This document shows, in pieces, positions 1 to 6,588 of a stretch of 11,258 nucleotides of DNA. The position numbers were made by a program, and so were the translations under genes. The stretch is taken from assembly GCA_013817115.1 (NCBI GenBank), contig JACDDG010000041.1, positions 1 through 11,258 of the forward strand. The letters are read 5' to 3'. Every line of letters begins with the position of its first letter. Position 1 is the first letter of the stretch. The stretch is from Parachlamydiaceae bacterium (GTDB lineage: Bacteria; Chlamydiota; Chlamydiia; Chlamydiales; Parachlamydiaceae). A model generated the notes under the pieces. The model was given only the letters and a program-made list of their open reading frames with translations. It made no database searches and was not told the origin of the DNA.

Positions 1-51
1 GAATGGCTTGCAGAGGCGTTTAGATAATGTATAACCTTAATAAGGAAACTG

Positions 52-1689
52 CTATGGAAGAGAAACAGAATCACTTACAGAGGGGAAATTCGAAGAATTT
101 CTGACACGCCAAGCCATACGTGCAATTTCAGGACTATCGCTAAACAAAAGTTTATGTTCAAAGATTATTTCTGAATAATCCTTAAACATTTTTTCAAAAG
201 ATTGGTATTCGCGAAGCTCATTTTCAAGAACTTCACTTAAAGATTTTCCATTTGAAAAAATAGTCTGAGCACTCAAAATCTTTGAAGTGATAAATCTACT
301 ATCAAGTTGTATTATCTGCTGAAGAGAATATCCAGCTTTTTCCGTGTCGTTGAGGACTTTTTGGGTCCATTCATGAGGATAAAATATATTTTCTTGCAAG
401 CTTAAAAAGAAATTTTCTCTATCATTTTTTAATATATCTTGAATACAGAGCTCATTCCAGTTTGATAATAATCTATCCTTCATATCATTTTGAGATACAA
501 ACAAGAACTCCTGGTCAATTTGATGTTTTAGCATATCCTTGTAGGGCATCTTAAGAAAAGCTTGACGCATTTCATAGTAAATTTCGTTATCTGCTTTAAT
601 AAAATGTTTTAATTGTTCTTCAGATATATTTGTGCGCAATTTTTGATAATTAAAGTCACCTCGCGTTTCAGCTAAGAACGCAGCATTGATAACCTTAGTC
701 AATATCTGATCTTTTAACAGTTCTCCATAGGCCTTAGAGTCACTTCTAAATATTATGCCATTAAATGCTTGAAAATCTTTGGCAAATTCTCTTTTAGCCT
801 GAATGTCACCTTTTCCTTCCATGGATTTTAAAACCCATTCTTGAAATTTCAGGGCTAGATAATCACATGCAAGTTGATTGGGAATATAAGCAATCATGTC
901 ATAACCGTTACGAGTAACGAATTCTCCGTAAGTCTTGTTATCTTGACAAATGTGATAAATCTCTTTGTTTATAAAAGAGGGGGCTAAATCTTCTTTAGTC
1001 AATCCAAAAAATTTAGCTCTTGGTGAATTCAAAATAGTTCTCAATCCATCATCGGAAGATTTACTGATGTGCGCGATGTATTGAGTTTTAAGTAGGGCTT
1101 TATTGCTTTCATTCATAATGAAATTTTCGATATTACCATGTTTCTCATGAAAATCTCTAAAATTGAGACTAATAATATCACGACGTAGTAATTCTTGAAC
1201 TTCATCTGGTGTAATGATTTTTCCTTGTACCATAGTATGTAAATAGGTGTAGGTGGCCGAACGAGGATCGTTTTCCATCATGCGTTTTACTTCATCGCGC
1301 TTTTTCTTACGATAATCGGAGTCAAGTTCACAAATTTTTCTTGTGCTCAAGTAAACACCACCAACAAACAATGCTAACGAAAGTAATCCAAAGCCTGCAG
1401 TTGCGGTAAGAATGGTTTTGGCAGAAGCGATGAGAAGAGTGGCTGAAAATAACATTGCACCTGCTGAAACAAGACCCATTGCTAAAAAAATTGTGCGTAC
1501 TACATTACGAGTGCTCGCTTCCTCATGCCATTTAAGGGGTCTGACTTGCGGAAGAGCTTTCCATGAAATTGGGTTAGCAATTTTCGCTTCCTCAGAGAAA
1601 CCGATAGGCTCAGGGATATACGAAGAATAAGTTATCGAATCTTGTTTTATGTTAAAAACGTTATGTGTGGATGAAGAAGTGCTTTGCAT
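52..1689 (-). CDS. Inc-like membrane protein of unknown function, 545 aa
   Basis: I do not recognise a named orthologue. Seen: a polar N-terminus of about 63 residues with no signal peptide, then two long hydrophobic segments (about 64-90 and 92-115) separated by a single Lys, then about 430 hydrophilic, mostly helical residues starting with a basic stretch (KKKRDEVKR, 128-136). A closely paired (bilobed) hydrophobic domain near the N-terminus is the hallmark of chlamydial inclusion-membrane (Inc) proteins, which are exported by type III secretion and inserted in the vacuole membrane; the assignment here is an inference from layout alone. The long C-terminal part faintly resembles the chlamydia-specific DUF1389 proteins, but this is uncertain. 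The start is the first ATG after a promoter-like pair at 1747-1776; only a weak AGG lies about 10 nt upstream of it. The stop is TAG. It is preceded by a terminator, so it is probably transcribed alone. Confidence 0.75.
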   Translation of the reverse strand: MQSTSSSTHNVFNIKQDSITYSSYIPEPIGFSEEAKIANPISWKALPQVRPLKWHEEASTRNVVRTIFLAMGLVSAGAMLFSATLLIASAKTILTATAGFGLLSLALFVGGVYLSTRKICELDSDYRKKKRDEVKRMMENDPRSATYTYLHTMVQGKIITPDEVQELLRRDIISLNFRDFHEKHGNIENFIMNESNKALLKTQYIAHISKSSDDGLRTILNSPRAKFFGLTKEDLAPSFINKEIYHICQDNKTYGEFVTRNGYDMIAYIPNQLACDYLALKFQEWVLKSMEGKGDIQAKREFAKDFQAFNGIIFRSDSKAYGELLKDQILTKVINAAFLAETRGDFNYQKLRTNISEEQLKHFIKADNEIYYEMRQAFLKMPYKDMLKHQIDQEFLFVSQNDMKDRLLSNWNELCIQDILKNDRENFFLSLQENIFYPHEWTQKVLNDTEKAGYSLQQIIQLDSRFITSKILSAQTIFSNGKSLSEVLENELREYQSFEKMFKDYSEIIFEHKLLFSDSPEIARMAWRVRNSSNFPSVSDSVSLP

Positions 1690-1746
1690 AAAGAATGACC
1701 TAAAAATTAAAAGTATTTTGTTTTAAATAATTGTTGTTTAAAGTTG

Positions 1747-1776
1747 ATCATATCAAACGCTCTTATTTTCTGTAAA
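1747..1776 (-). promoter_or_regulatory. Sigma-70-type promoter for the Inc-like gene
   Basis: On the minus strand a TTTACA (-35, 1771-1776) is followed after 18 bp by TATGAT (-10, 1747-1752). Transcription would begin near 1740, giving a leader of about 50 nt to the ATG at 1689. It lies just downstream of a terminator-like hairpin, as expected for a separate transcription unit. This is a sequence match only. Confidence 0.5.
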
Positions 1777-1790
1777 TGTTATATTAAAGT

Positions 1791-1832
1791 ATAAAACAAA
1801 ACCCCGGGTTCCTTATCAGTGACCCGGAGCTA
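1791..1832 (-). terminator. REP-like hairpin acting as rho-independent terminator
   Basis: On the minus strand the stem CCGGGT/ACCCGG (1804-1809 with 1822-1827, 12-nt loop) is followed by two more G and then TTTTGTTTTAT (1791-1801), the form of an intrinsic terminator. It would end the transcript of the coiled-coil gene, whose stop is about 220 bp upstream. The hairpin is also a diverged relative of the repeat beside the transposase: both read TAGC(C/T)CCGGGT, then a CA-rich loop containing GATA, then GGAACCCGGGG. Confidence 0.6.
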
Positions 1833-1842
1833 AAAAGACTTA

Positions 1843-2007
1843 TATACCGAAGAGCGTTCCAATTTTGGTTTTTGGCAAAGTGAAAAGCTCCCGCGATTAA
1901 GCGATCAAAAACTGCCCCATATTATAAAAATGGGTAGTTTTTGATCGCATAATCCCGGGGCTTTCTCAAAACCAAAAAAATCCAAAATTTGAACGCTCTT
2001 CGGTATA
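1843..2007. repeat. Element A: 165-bp imperfect inverted repeat
   Basis: The two halves are complementary almost throughout. The outermost 17 bp (TATACCGAAGAGCGTTC, 1843-1859, against 1991-2007) pair perfectly, and an inner GCGATCAAAAACT block pairs perfectly with AGTTTTTGATCGC; the loop is AT-rich, around 1921-1930. It starts 45 bp beyond the stop of the coiled-coil gene, so it would lie in that mRNA's 3' UTR as a very long hairpin. The middle (GGTTTTTG, AAAGCTCCCGCGATT, GGGGCT, AAAACC in order) matches element B at 4304-4454. It looks like a MITE-type or REP-derived element; no target duplication is clear. Confidence 0.85.
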
Positions 2008-2052
2008 CTCTCTAAGTTTAGACTGTTAGAAGAAGATTTTTTTCTCAAACTT

Positions 2053-3636
2053 CTAGCTTATTTTCAGTTGAACTTGCGAATCTTCAACCTCAGAAATTTC
2101 GTTTGAAATAGTTGCTTCATCTTCACCTGAAACAACCACTTCATTTAATTCAGGAGTTTGCTCGGAAACAGTAGTTTTCTCTTCAGTTACTAACTCTAGA
2201 GTTTCAACTATGTTTTCTTCAACGATAGCGTTTTCAACTTCAGCAACAACAACAACTTCTACAATCTCATTTTTAACTTCTTCAATCACTACAGGAATGT
2301 CAATTTTGTTTAAATTGGCATCCACTTTCATATTAGGATTTGAAGCGACTGACCATGTATTGTTCCAAGGAAATGTCATGGTTGAATCAGCTGCAATTGC
2401 TTGGATATAAGAATTTTCATAATTTAAAGCATCGTTAGCTTTGATGAGATCAGCACAAGCTTTAGCATATTTCTTACTTAAGAATTGGTTAGCTTCATTA
2501 CCTTTTACGCTAATTTCCTTAAAATTTCTTACATTTAAAGCTGTTTGATCTTTATTACCTTGAGCAAGCCCTGTAGCATATTCCTCTTTAGTACTGATTA
2601 AAGTAATTTTTTCTAGAGTCGATGGAATCGCTTTACCACATCCTAAAACTTCTAAAAACATATTTCCATAAGAATTTTTTGATGCGGAAACAAATTGTTT
2701 AAATTCATCTTTTTTATCTTCTTTTACTGAATGCCAAACGCCCCAACGGCTTTCAGTAAGTTCTGCAGAGCGTGTATACTCTTGAATTTTTTTTGTTTGT
2801 TCAATCATTTTGTTAATGAGATCTTCCATCATAGGCAAATCAGCAATTCTAAGACTTACATATTTAGCTTCAACTTCTGCACGACGGCTGATGGTTGCAA
2901 CTTCACTCCAAATTTTAGTAAAGTCTTGCAACAATTGATTGCTAGCTGTACCTTTGGTTGTTGAGTTAAGTTTTACAGTTCCTAAACGTATTTTTCGGAC
3001 TCCTTCAACTTCTTTTTCAATTTTCTCAAATGATTTTGTTGCTTTGCTCAATTTTGCTTGGAATTCTTTGAAAATTTCTTTTACATCTGCTTGAGACAGG
3101 GATTCGCTTGTCGCTTTATATTGGACGGTTTCTGCAAGTTTCTTAAAATTGTCCAGCTCTGAAGATAGCACTGAAAAATCCTTAGACATATCTTTAAGAG
3201 AATTCAAAATTTCTTGCTTAGGTCTTTTGACACCGATGTTAATTGCTTTCAATTGTTTATCAAGACTTGCAATCTTTTTCTTCAAATTATCTATAAGCAA
3301 GGAAGCTTCGGCGGCAGTTGTTCCCGTCATTCCTTCGATAGAGATTTTAGCGCTTAAGAATTCAGATTGATTGCACAATTGGCTTTTTTCTAAAAAAGCT
3401 AGTTTATCGCACAATTGGCTTTTTTGTAATTCAAGTTGTTGCTCTTTCGTATTTGTATATAATTCTTCAAAACTTTTCGCGCTAATATCATAACCATCTT
3501 GTGTTAAGGTTTGGTAATCACTTGCGGAATTATGCAATGATTTTAGTGCACCAACTGTGATTGAATCTATTTCGTTAATTTCCATAGATGAATTTGAAGG
3601 AAAAAATTTTTCTTGATTGGCTTGAATTGATAACAT
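2053..3636 (-). CDS. Coiled-coil protein of unknown function, ~527 aa
   Basis: Not recognised. Starting at the ATG at 3636 is preferred over the ATG four codons upstream (3648), because GGAG (3643-3646, minus strand) stands 6 nt before 3636 while nothing resembling a Shine-Dalgarno precedes 3648. Seen: no signal peptide or membrane segment; Lys/Glu/Leu-rich helices likely to form coiled coils (about 55-225 and 265-295); a 12-residue tandem repeat with KSQLC at 72-76 and 84-88; and an acidic Val/Glu-rich tail from about 446 to the end. A large cytosolic, coiled-coil, lineage-specific protein beside an Inc-like gene fits a chlamydial type III effector or structural protein, but no motif proves it. 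It is transcribed alone or after the FliO-like gene. A hairpin-rich leader precedes it, and element A plus an intrinsic terminator follow it. Confidence 0.75.
   Translation of the reverse strand: MLSIQANQEKFFPSNSSMEINEIDSITVGALKSLHNSASDYQTLTQDGYDISAKSFEELYTNTKEQQLELQKSQLCDKLAFLEKSQLCNQSEFLSAKISIEGMTGTTAAEASLLIDNLKKKIASLDKQLKAINIGVKRPKQEILNSLKDMSKDFSVLSSELDNFKKLAETVQYKATSESLSQADVKEIFKEFQAKLSKATKSFEKIEKEVEGVRKIRLGTVKLNSTTKGTASNQLLQDFTKIWSEVATISRRAEVEAKYVSLRIADLPMMEDLINKMIEQTKKIQEYTRSAELTESRWGVWHSVKEDKKDEFKQFVSASKNSYGNMFLEVLGCGKAIPSTLEKITLISTKEEYATGLAQGNKDQTALNVRNFKEISVKGNEANQFLSKKYAKACADLIKANDALNYENSYIQAIAADSTMTFPWNNTWSVASNPNMKVDANLNKIDIPVVIEEVKNEIVEVVVVAEVENAIVEENIVETLELVTEEKTTVSEQTPELNEVVVSGEDEATISNEISEVEDSQVQLKIS
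3373..3425 (-). repeat. Short tandem repeat inside the coiled-coil gene
   Basis: A 17-bp sequence (GCACAATTGGCTTTTTT on the plus strand) occurs at 3373-3389 and again at 3409-3425, a period of 36 bp or 12 codons. It encodes KSQLC twice with related residues after each. The in-frame period means copy-number change would not break the gene. Confidence 0.7.
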
Positions 3637-3658
3637 AGCAGGCTCCATATTTTACAAG

Positions 3659-3701
3659 GTTACATGTAAACATCTCTTAAGAGCTCAAGATGAGCCCTTA
3701 A
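3659..3701 (-). promoter_or_regulatory. Palindromes in the leader of the coiled-coil gene
   Basis: Two palindromes lie just before the gene. One is a 10-bp stem with one mismatch (TTAAGAGCTC at 3677-3686 against GAGCCCTTAA at 3692-3701, 5-nt loop). The other is a near-perfect 13-bp palindrome, GTTACATGTAAAC at 3659-3671. They could be an RNA hairpin and an operator-like site. There is no T-run, so this is not a terminator. The role is inferred only from position. Confidence 0.35.
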
Positions 3702-3776
3702 AAATGTTAATACAATTAAATCTATTTCTTTAAAAGAACAATTTAGAAGGGCTATAAACCGTTGCAAATCAATCGG

Positions 3777-4274
3777 TTATGTATTTATTTCGGGCTGTGA
3801 AGAATCATTAGATAAACCGTCAGGAAAGTTTGCAATTAAAGATAGATTATGCATTGATTCGCCAATAAGAAATGTTTTGCCGTCAATTTCTACCAGATAA
3901 ATAGAAGCTTTATTGGAAAGAGCTCTTTTTTCAACCACTTTAATATTGCTGCTAGTGTTCAACTGCTGGACGCGCTGATTGAGCATTCTTTTCAAAACCC
4001 AGCTCGCGAAAACCATAAAAGCAATGAGTAGTGCTAGTGTTCCGAGCATATTTAAAAATTCATGAAAAAAATGATCTTCAGGAAGTGGTTCAGGTTTTTC
4101 TTCTTCAACCAAAAATGGAGGCGCGTCAGGTTGCTTTGAATTAACCTCCAGAGAGGGTGAGGTTTTTAAGGGTTCGTCAGCTATGCCAATAATAGGGAGT
4201 ATTGCTAGGAGAAAAAAAAATCCACGACGGATAAAAGCTTTGAAAATAAAAGACTCAGTAAGCAAACTTAACAT
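3777..4274 (-). CDS. FliO-like export-apparatus membrane protein, 165 aa
   Basis: FliO proteins assist assembly of the FliP/SctR ring of flagellar and related type III export gates in the inner membrane. Seen: an N-terminal signal sequence (two Arg at 16-17, hydrophobic core 19-31, likely cut after IGIA near 32), a Pro/Glu-rich periplasmic stretch (34-68), one transmembrane helix (about 73-95) ending in KRML, and a C-terminal domain (about 109-152) with the FliO pattern: IKVVEKRALSNKASIYLVEI, then DGKTFLIG, then LSLIANFPD. The length fits the family. GAGGA (4281-4285, minus strand) sits 6 nt before the ATG. Its upstream region is element B, shared with the divergent HAD gene. A chlamydia with a type III secretion system could use it there. 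From memory a small protein gene (CT102) precedes the HAD gene in C. trachomatis and may be its counterpart; this needs checking. Confidence 0.7.
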   Translation of the reverse strand: MLSLLTESFIFKAFIRRGFFFLLAILPIIGIADEPLKTSPSLEVNSKQPDAPPFLVEEEKPEPLPEDHFFHEFLNMLGTLALLIAFMVFASWVLKRMLNQRVQQLNTSSNIKVVEKRALSNKASIYLVEIDGKTFLIGESMHNLSLIANFPDGLSNDSSQPEINT

Positions 4275-4301
4275 GTAAAATCCTCAATGTTGGTAGGGTG
4301 T

Positions 4302-4330
4302 ACTGTACAGCATGTCAATTGAGTTGTCGG
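4302..4330 (-). promoter_or_regulatory. Promoter-like pair for the FliO-like gene, in the left arm of element B
   Basis: On the minus strand CCGACA (4325-4330) and TACAGT (4302-4307) are separated by 17 bp, which would start transcription near 4295 and leave a leader of about 20 nt carrying the GAGGA site. Each hexamer matches the consensus at about four of six positions. A perfect TTGACA also lies at 4314-4319 but its 17-bp partner (TACCAA) is poor. The pair mirrors the one in the other arm. Confidence 0.4.
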
Positions 4331-4454
4331 TTTTTGCTGCGTAAAGCTTTCGCGATTGACTAAAGAAACGGTCAAAATATGGGCCTGTTTATTTTTATTC
4401 GATCACGGGGCTATGACGTTAGCTAAAACCGACAATTTAAATGACATAGTGTAC
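4304..4454. repeat. Element B: ~150-bp imperfect inverted repeat
   Basis: The arms match as inverted copies: GTAC, ATGTCA, TTGTCGG and TTTT blocks on the left recur as AAAA, CCGACAA, TGACAT and GTAC on the right, with gaps. The inner part (GGTTTTTG, AAAGCTTTCGCGATT, CGGGGCT, AAAACC in order) parallels element A at 1843-2007. It fills most of the space between the divergent FliO-like and HAD genes. Confidence 0.75.
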
Positions 4455-4457
4455 TAT
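4429..4457 (+). promoter_or_regulatory. Promoter-like pair for the HAD/SDR operon, in the right arm of element B
   Basis: CCGACA (4429-4434) is followed after 17 bp by TACTAT (4452-4457), predicting a start near 4464 and a leader of about 40 nt to the ATG at 4503. The -35 hexamer is the inverted-repeat partner of the one used in the other direction. Match quality is moderate. Confidence 0.4.
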
Positions 4458-4502
4458 TTTTGAGATGATACGGAAAACTCTTCAAAAAGTAAAGTTGACA
4501 AT

Positions 4503-5348
4503 ATGAAAGGAATCATTGCTTTAGATATCGATGGAACGATCACTAATCACCACACACATCTTCAGCTGGAGGTAAGGACTTTTTTAAAAGCATTATCTGA
4601 AGATTGGTTTGTCGTTTTTATTTCCGGCAGGACATTTACATGGGGGTATGAAGTTCTTCAACATTTGGATTTTCCTTATTATTTGGCTGTTCATAACGGA
4701 GCCGTTGTGTTTCATATGCCTTCAAAAGAGATTGTCTTAAAGACATTAGTGCCTGTTAATAGCTTGCCAGATATAGATCTTCTTTTTGATGATTTATTGG
4801 ACGATTATATTCTTTATCCTGAAAGTGAGGGACAGCCTATTTGTTTTTATAGACCTAAGCGTTTTTCTAAGGGGATATTGAATTACTTTAAAGGAAGATC
4901 TGAGACGTTTCAAGAAAAGTGGATTCCTGTAGAAGATTTTAAGAATTTGCCTTTTGAAGATTTTTTTGCATTAAAATACTTTGGAAGTTTTGAACATTCT
5001 TTAAAAGTCGCTAGCAGGCTTGAGAGTAAAAACCTTCATGCTCCTATCATCAAAGACCCTTATGATGTAGATGTATACATTATTCAAGCAACCCACTGTG
5101 ATGTCACTAAGGGGAGTGCTCTGGAGCATCTTAAATCTCTATTGTTGCCCCATGGAATAACAATCGCGGCAGGTGACGATAATAATGATGCCTCTATGTT
5201 AGCTTTTGCGGACGTTAAGGTCGTTATGGCGACTGCTCCGGAATATCTTTTAAAAATTGCACATGTGATTGCTCCTCCAGCGAGCGAAATGGGAATTATT
5301 TCCGGTTTAAAAGATGCTATAAATAGGGTTATGCAAAATGGACGATAG
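4503..5348 (+). CDS. Cof-type HAD-superfamily phosphatase (subclass IIB), 281 aa
   Basis: A cytosolic Mg-dependent phosphatase, probably acting on a small phosphorylated metabolite such as a sugar phosphate; the substrate cannot be read from sequence. All HAD motifs are present: motif I DIDGT (nucleophile Asp8 and Asp10), motif II Ser41 in ISGRT, motif III Lys203 in VTKGSAL, motif IV GDDNND (224-229). The cap domain between about 85 and 190 is of the C2 type, inserted between motifs II and III. Length is normal for Cof proteins (about 270-290 aa). No strong Shine-Dalgarno precedes the ATG, but DIDGT at residue 8 fixes the start well. The gene overlaps the following SDR by 11 bp, so the two are likely translationally coupled. 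From memory a HAD gene sits next to fabI in C. trachomatis (CT103/CT104); here other genes have come between. Confidence 0.9.
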   Translation: MKGIIALDIDGTITNHHTHLQLEVRTFLKALSEDWFVVFISGRTFTWGYEVLQHLDFPYYLAVHNGAVVFHMPSKEIVLKTLVPVNSLPDIDLLFDDLLDDYILYPESEGQPICFYRPKRFSKGILNYFKGRSETFQEKWIPVEDFKNLPFEDFFALKYFGSFEHSLKVASRLESKNLHAPIIKDPYDVDVYIIQATHCDVTKGSALEHLKSLLLPHGITIAAGDDNNDASMLAFADVKVVMATAPEYLLKIAHVIAPPASEMGIISGLKDAINRVMQNGR

Positions 5349-6078
5349 GACGAATAATCTATCCCAGTGGACTTTAGTTACTGGGGGTGCTAAGGGTCTT
5401 GGAGCTGAAATTTGCAAAACTTTAGCTAGGCAAGGACATAATATTCTTATTCATTATAGATCTAGTTATAAAGAAGCGTTATTGATTAAAGATCTTTGTT
5501 GTGGGTATGGGGTTAAAGCGGATTTAATCCAGGGGGACTTTAGTTCTATGGAGCAAGTCAATGAGTTCATACTGATTTTGCAGAAACGTTTTCCCCATTC
5601 GATTGACAAATTGGTAAACAATGTGGGGAATTATTGCGTTTCGCTTCCGCTTGAGACAGCTGATGCAGAATGGTTGGCATTATTTCAGACAAATTTGCAT
5701 GCACCCGTTGCACTAATGCGCGCGCTTATGCCTGTTTTAGTTTCTTTGCATGGGAGTATTATCAATATCGGAGTTGCAGGGATAAATCATGTTCCATCTG
5801 ATGTTTATAGCACAGCCTATACAGCCTCAAAGTTAGCGTTATGGATGACAAGTAAAGCGTTGGCAAAAGAATTTGCGCCACAGGGCGTTCGAGTCAACAT
5901 GGTGTCGCCGGGGCTCCTTGAGAATACAGTTGAGGGAAATTCGATCATTAAGTTTGTGCCGATGCAGCGTTTAGGGTCACTTAAAGAAGCTGCGAGTGTA
6001 GTAGCTTTTTTGTTAGATGATGAAAATTCGTACATTACGGGCCAAAACATTGAAGTTGGCGGTGGTATTCGTTTATAG
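5338..6078 (+). CDS. Short-chain dehydrogenase/reductase (FabG/pteridine-reductase-like), 246 aa
   Basis: A classical-type SDR with NAD(P) Rossmann fold: cofactor motif TGGAKGLG (15-22), NNVG (94-97), YxxxK catalytic pair Tyr161/Lys165 (YTASK), PG motif (191-192), and a C-terminal TGQNIEVGGGIRL typical of FabG-like enzymes. The basic/polar HYRSS (39-43) after strand 2 favours NADPH. The catalytic Ser normally found about 13 residues before the Tyr (N-I-S/G-S) is absent: the segment reads NIGVAG (143-148). This recalls pteridine reductases such as PTR1 or FolM, which use Asp there, but no Asp is present either. The true substrate is therefore unknown. AGGG (5325-5328) lies 9 nt before the ATG, inside the HAD gene. 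No intrinsic terminator with a T-run follows; the first structures downstream are the REP hairpins. Confidence 0.88.
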   Translation: MDDRTNNLSQWTLVTGGAKGLGAEICKTLARQGHNILIHYRSSYKEALLIKDLCCGYGVKADLIQGDFSSMEQVNEFILILQKRFPHSIDKLVNNVGNYCVSLPLETADAEWLALFQTNLHAPVALMRALMPVLVSLHGSIINIGVAGINHVPSDVYSTAYTASKLALWMTSKALAKEFAPQGVRVNMVSPGLLENTVEGNSIIKFVPMQRLGSLKEAASVVAFLLDDENSYITGQNIEVGGGIRL

Positions 6079-6110
6079 AATGATTGAAATGATTGTTAGA
6101 CATGATAAGT

Positions 6111-6247
6111 TTGAAATAAATTTTGGAATCCAGTAATATTGACCAAGAATTTGCCCTATCCCCCGGTAGGGGGAACTGTTAATAGCCCCGGGTGCAGCGA
6201 TAGCGGAACCCGGGGTATGTCAAAAAAGGACTAGGGCGCCCCGGCAG
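6111..6247 (+). repeat. REP unit copy 1 (direct repeat of copy 2)
   Basis: A 137-bp unit containing hairpin I (TCCCCC-GGTA-GGGGGA, 6159-6174), hairpin II (CCCCGGGT...ACCCGGGG, about 6186-6215) and the first half of hairpin III. It matches copy 2 (6288-6423) with five differences in the first 44 bp and none in the last 93 bp (6155-6247 equals 6331-6423). Hairpin III is cut off after GCGCCCCGGCAG. It begins 33 bp after the SDR stop. Confidence 0.9.
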
Positions 6248-6287
6248 TATCGCGGCACAAGAGGCTACAGTAAAAAGATAGGGTGCA

Positions 6288-6434
6288 TTGGAATAAATTT
6301 TGGAATCGAGTAATGTTGACCAGAATTTGACCTATCCCCCGGTAGGGGGAACTGTTAATAGCCCCGGGTGCAGCGATAGCGGAACCCGGGGTATGTCAAA
6401 AAAGGACTAGGGCGCCCCGGCAGGGGCGCAAGAC
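6288..6434 (+). repeat. REP unit copy 2, left flank of the transposase gene
   Basis: Carries all three hairpins: I (6335-6350), II (CCCCGGGT...ACCCGGGG, 6362-6391) and III (GCGCCCC-GGCA-GGGGCGC, 6412-6429, then AAGAC). Positions 6337-6393 (57 bp) and 6412-6434 (23 bp) recur exactly, inverted, in copy 3 on the other side of the transposase gene. Confidence 0.9.
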
Positions 6435-6487
6435 GCAAGCAAAAAGGTTAGTTCCACCCCATAGCAATTGTAGGCTTAGTCGACGAA

Positions 6488-6516
6488 TTGTGTCCTTAAA
6501 GGAAACCTGATATATC
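6488..6516 (+). promoter_or_regulatory. Possible transposase promoter
   Basis: TTGTGT (6488-6493) and TATATC (6511-6516) are separated by 17 bp, about 70 bp upstream of the transposase ATG and between REP copy 2 and the gene. Both hexamers are imperfect, so expression is probably weak if this is the promoter. Confidence 0.3.
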
Positions 6517-6588
6517 GGCAAAAATTATATGCAAATTAGGCCCGGCAGAGCTTATTAACCAAAAATCAACAACAAGGCCCTATTTACA

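Noticed and set aside
35..45. Short palindrome CCTTAATAAGG after the Inc-like gene
   Set aside because: Stem too short and AT-rich; no T-run within the window. No terminator call is justified.
3757..3778. AACCG/CGGTT hairpin at the end of the FliO-like gene
   Set aside because: Only 5 bp with a 12-nt loop and no T-run, so not a credible terminator.
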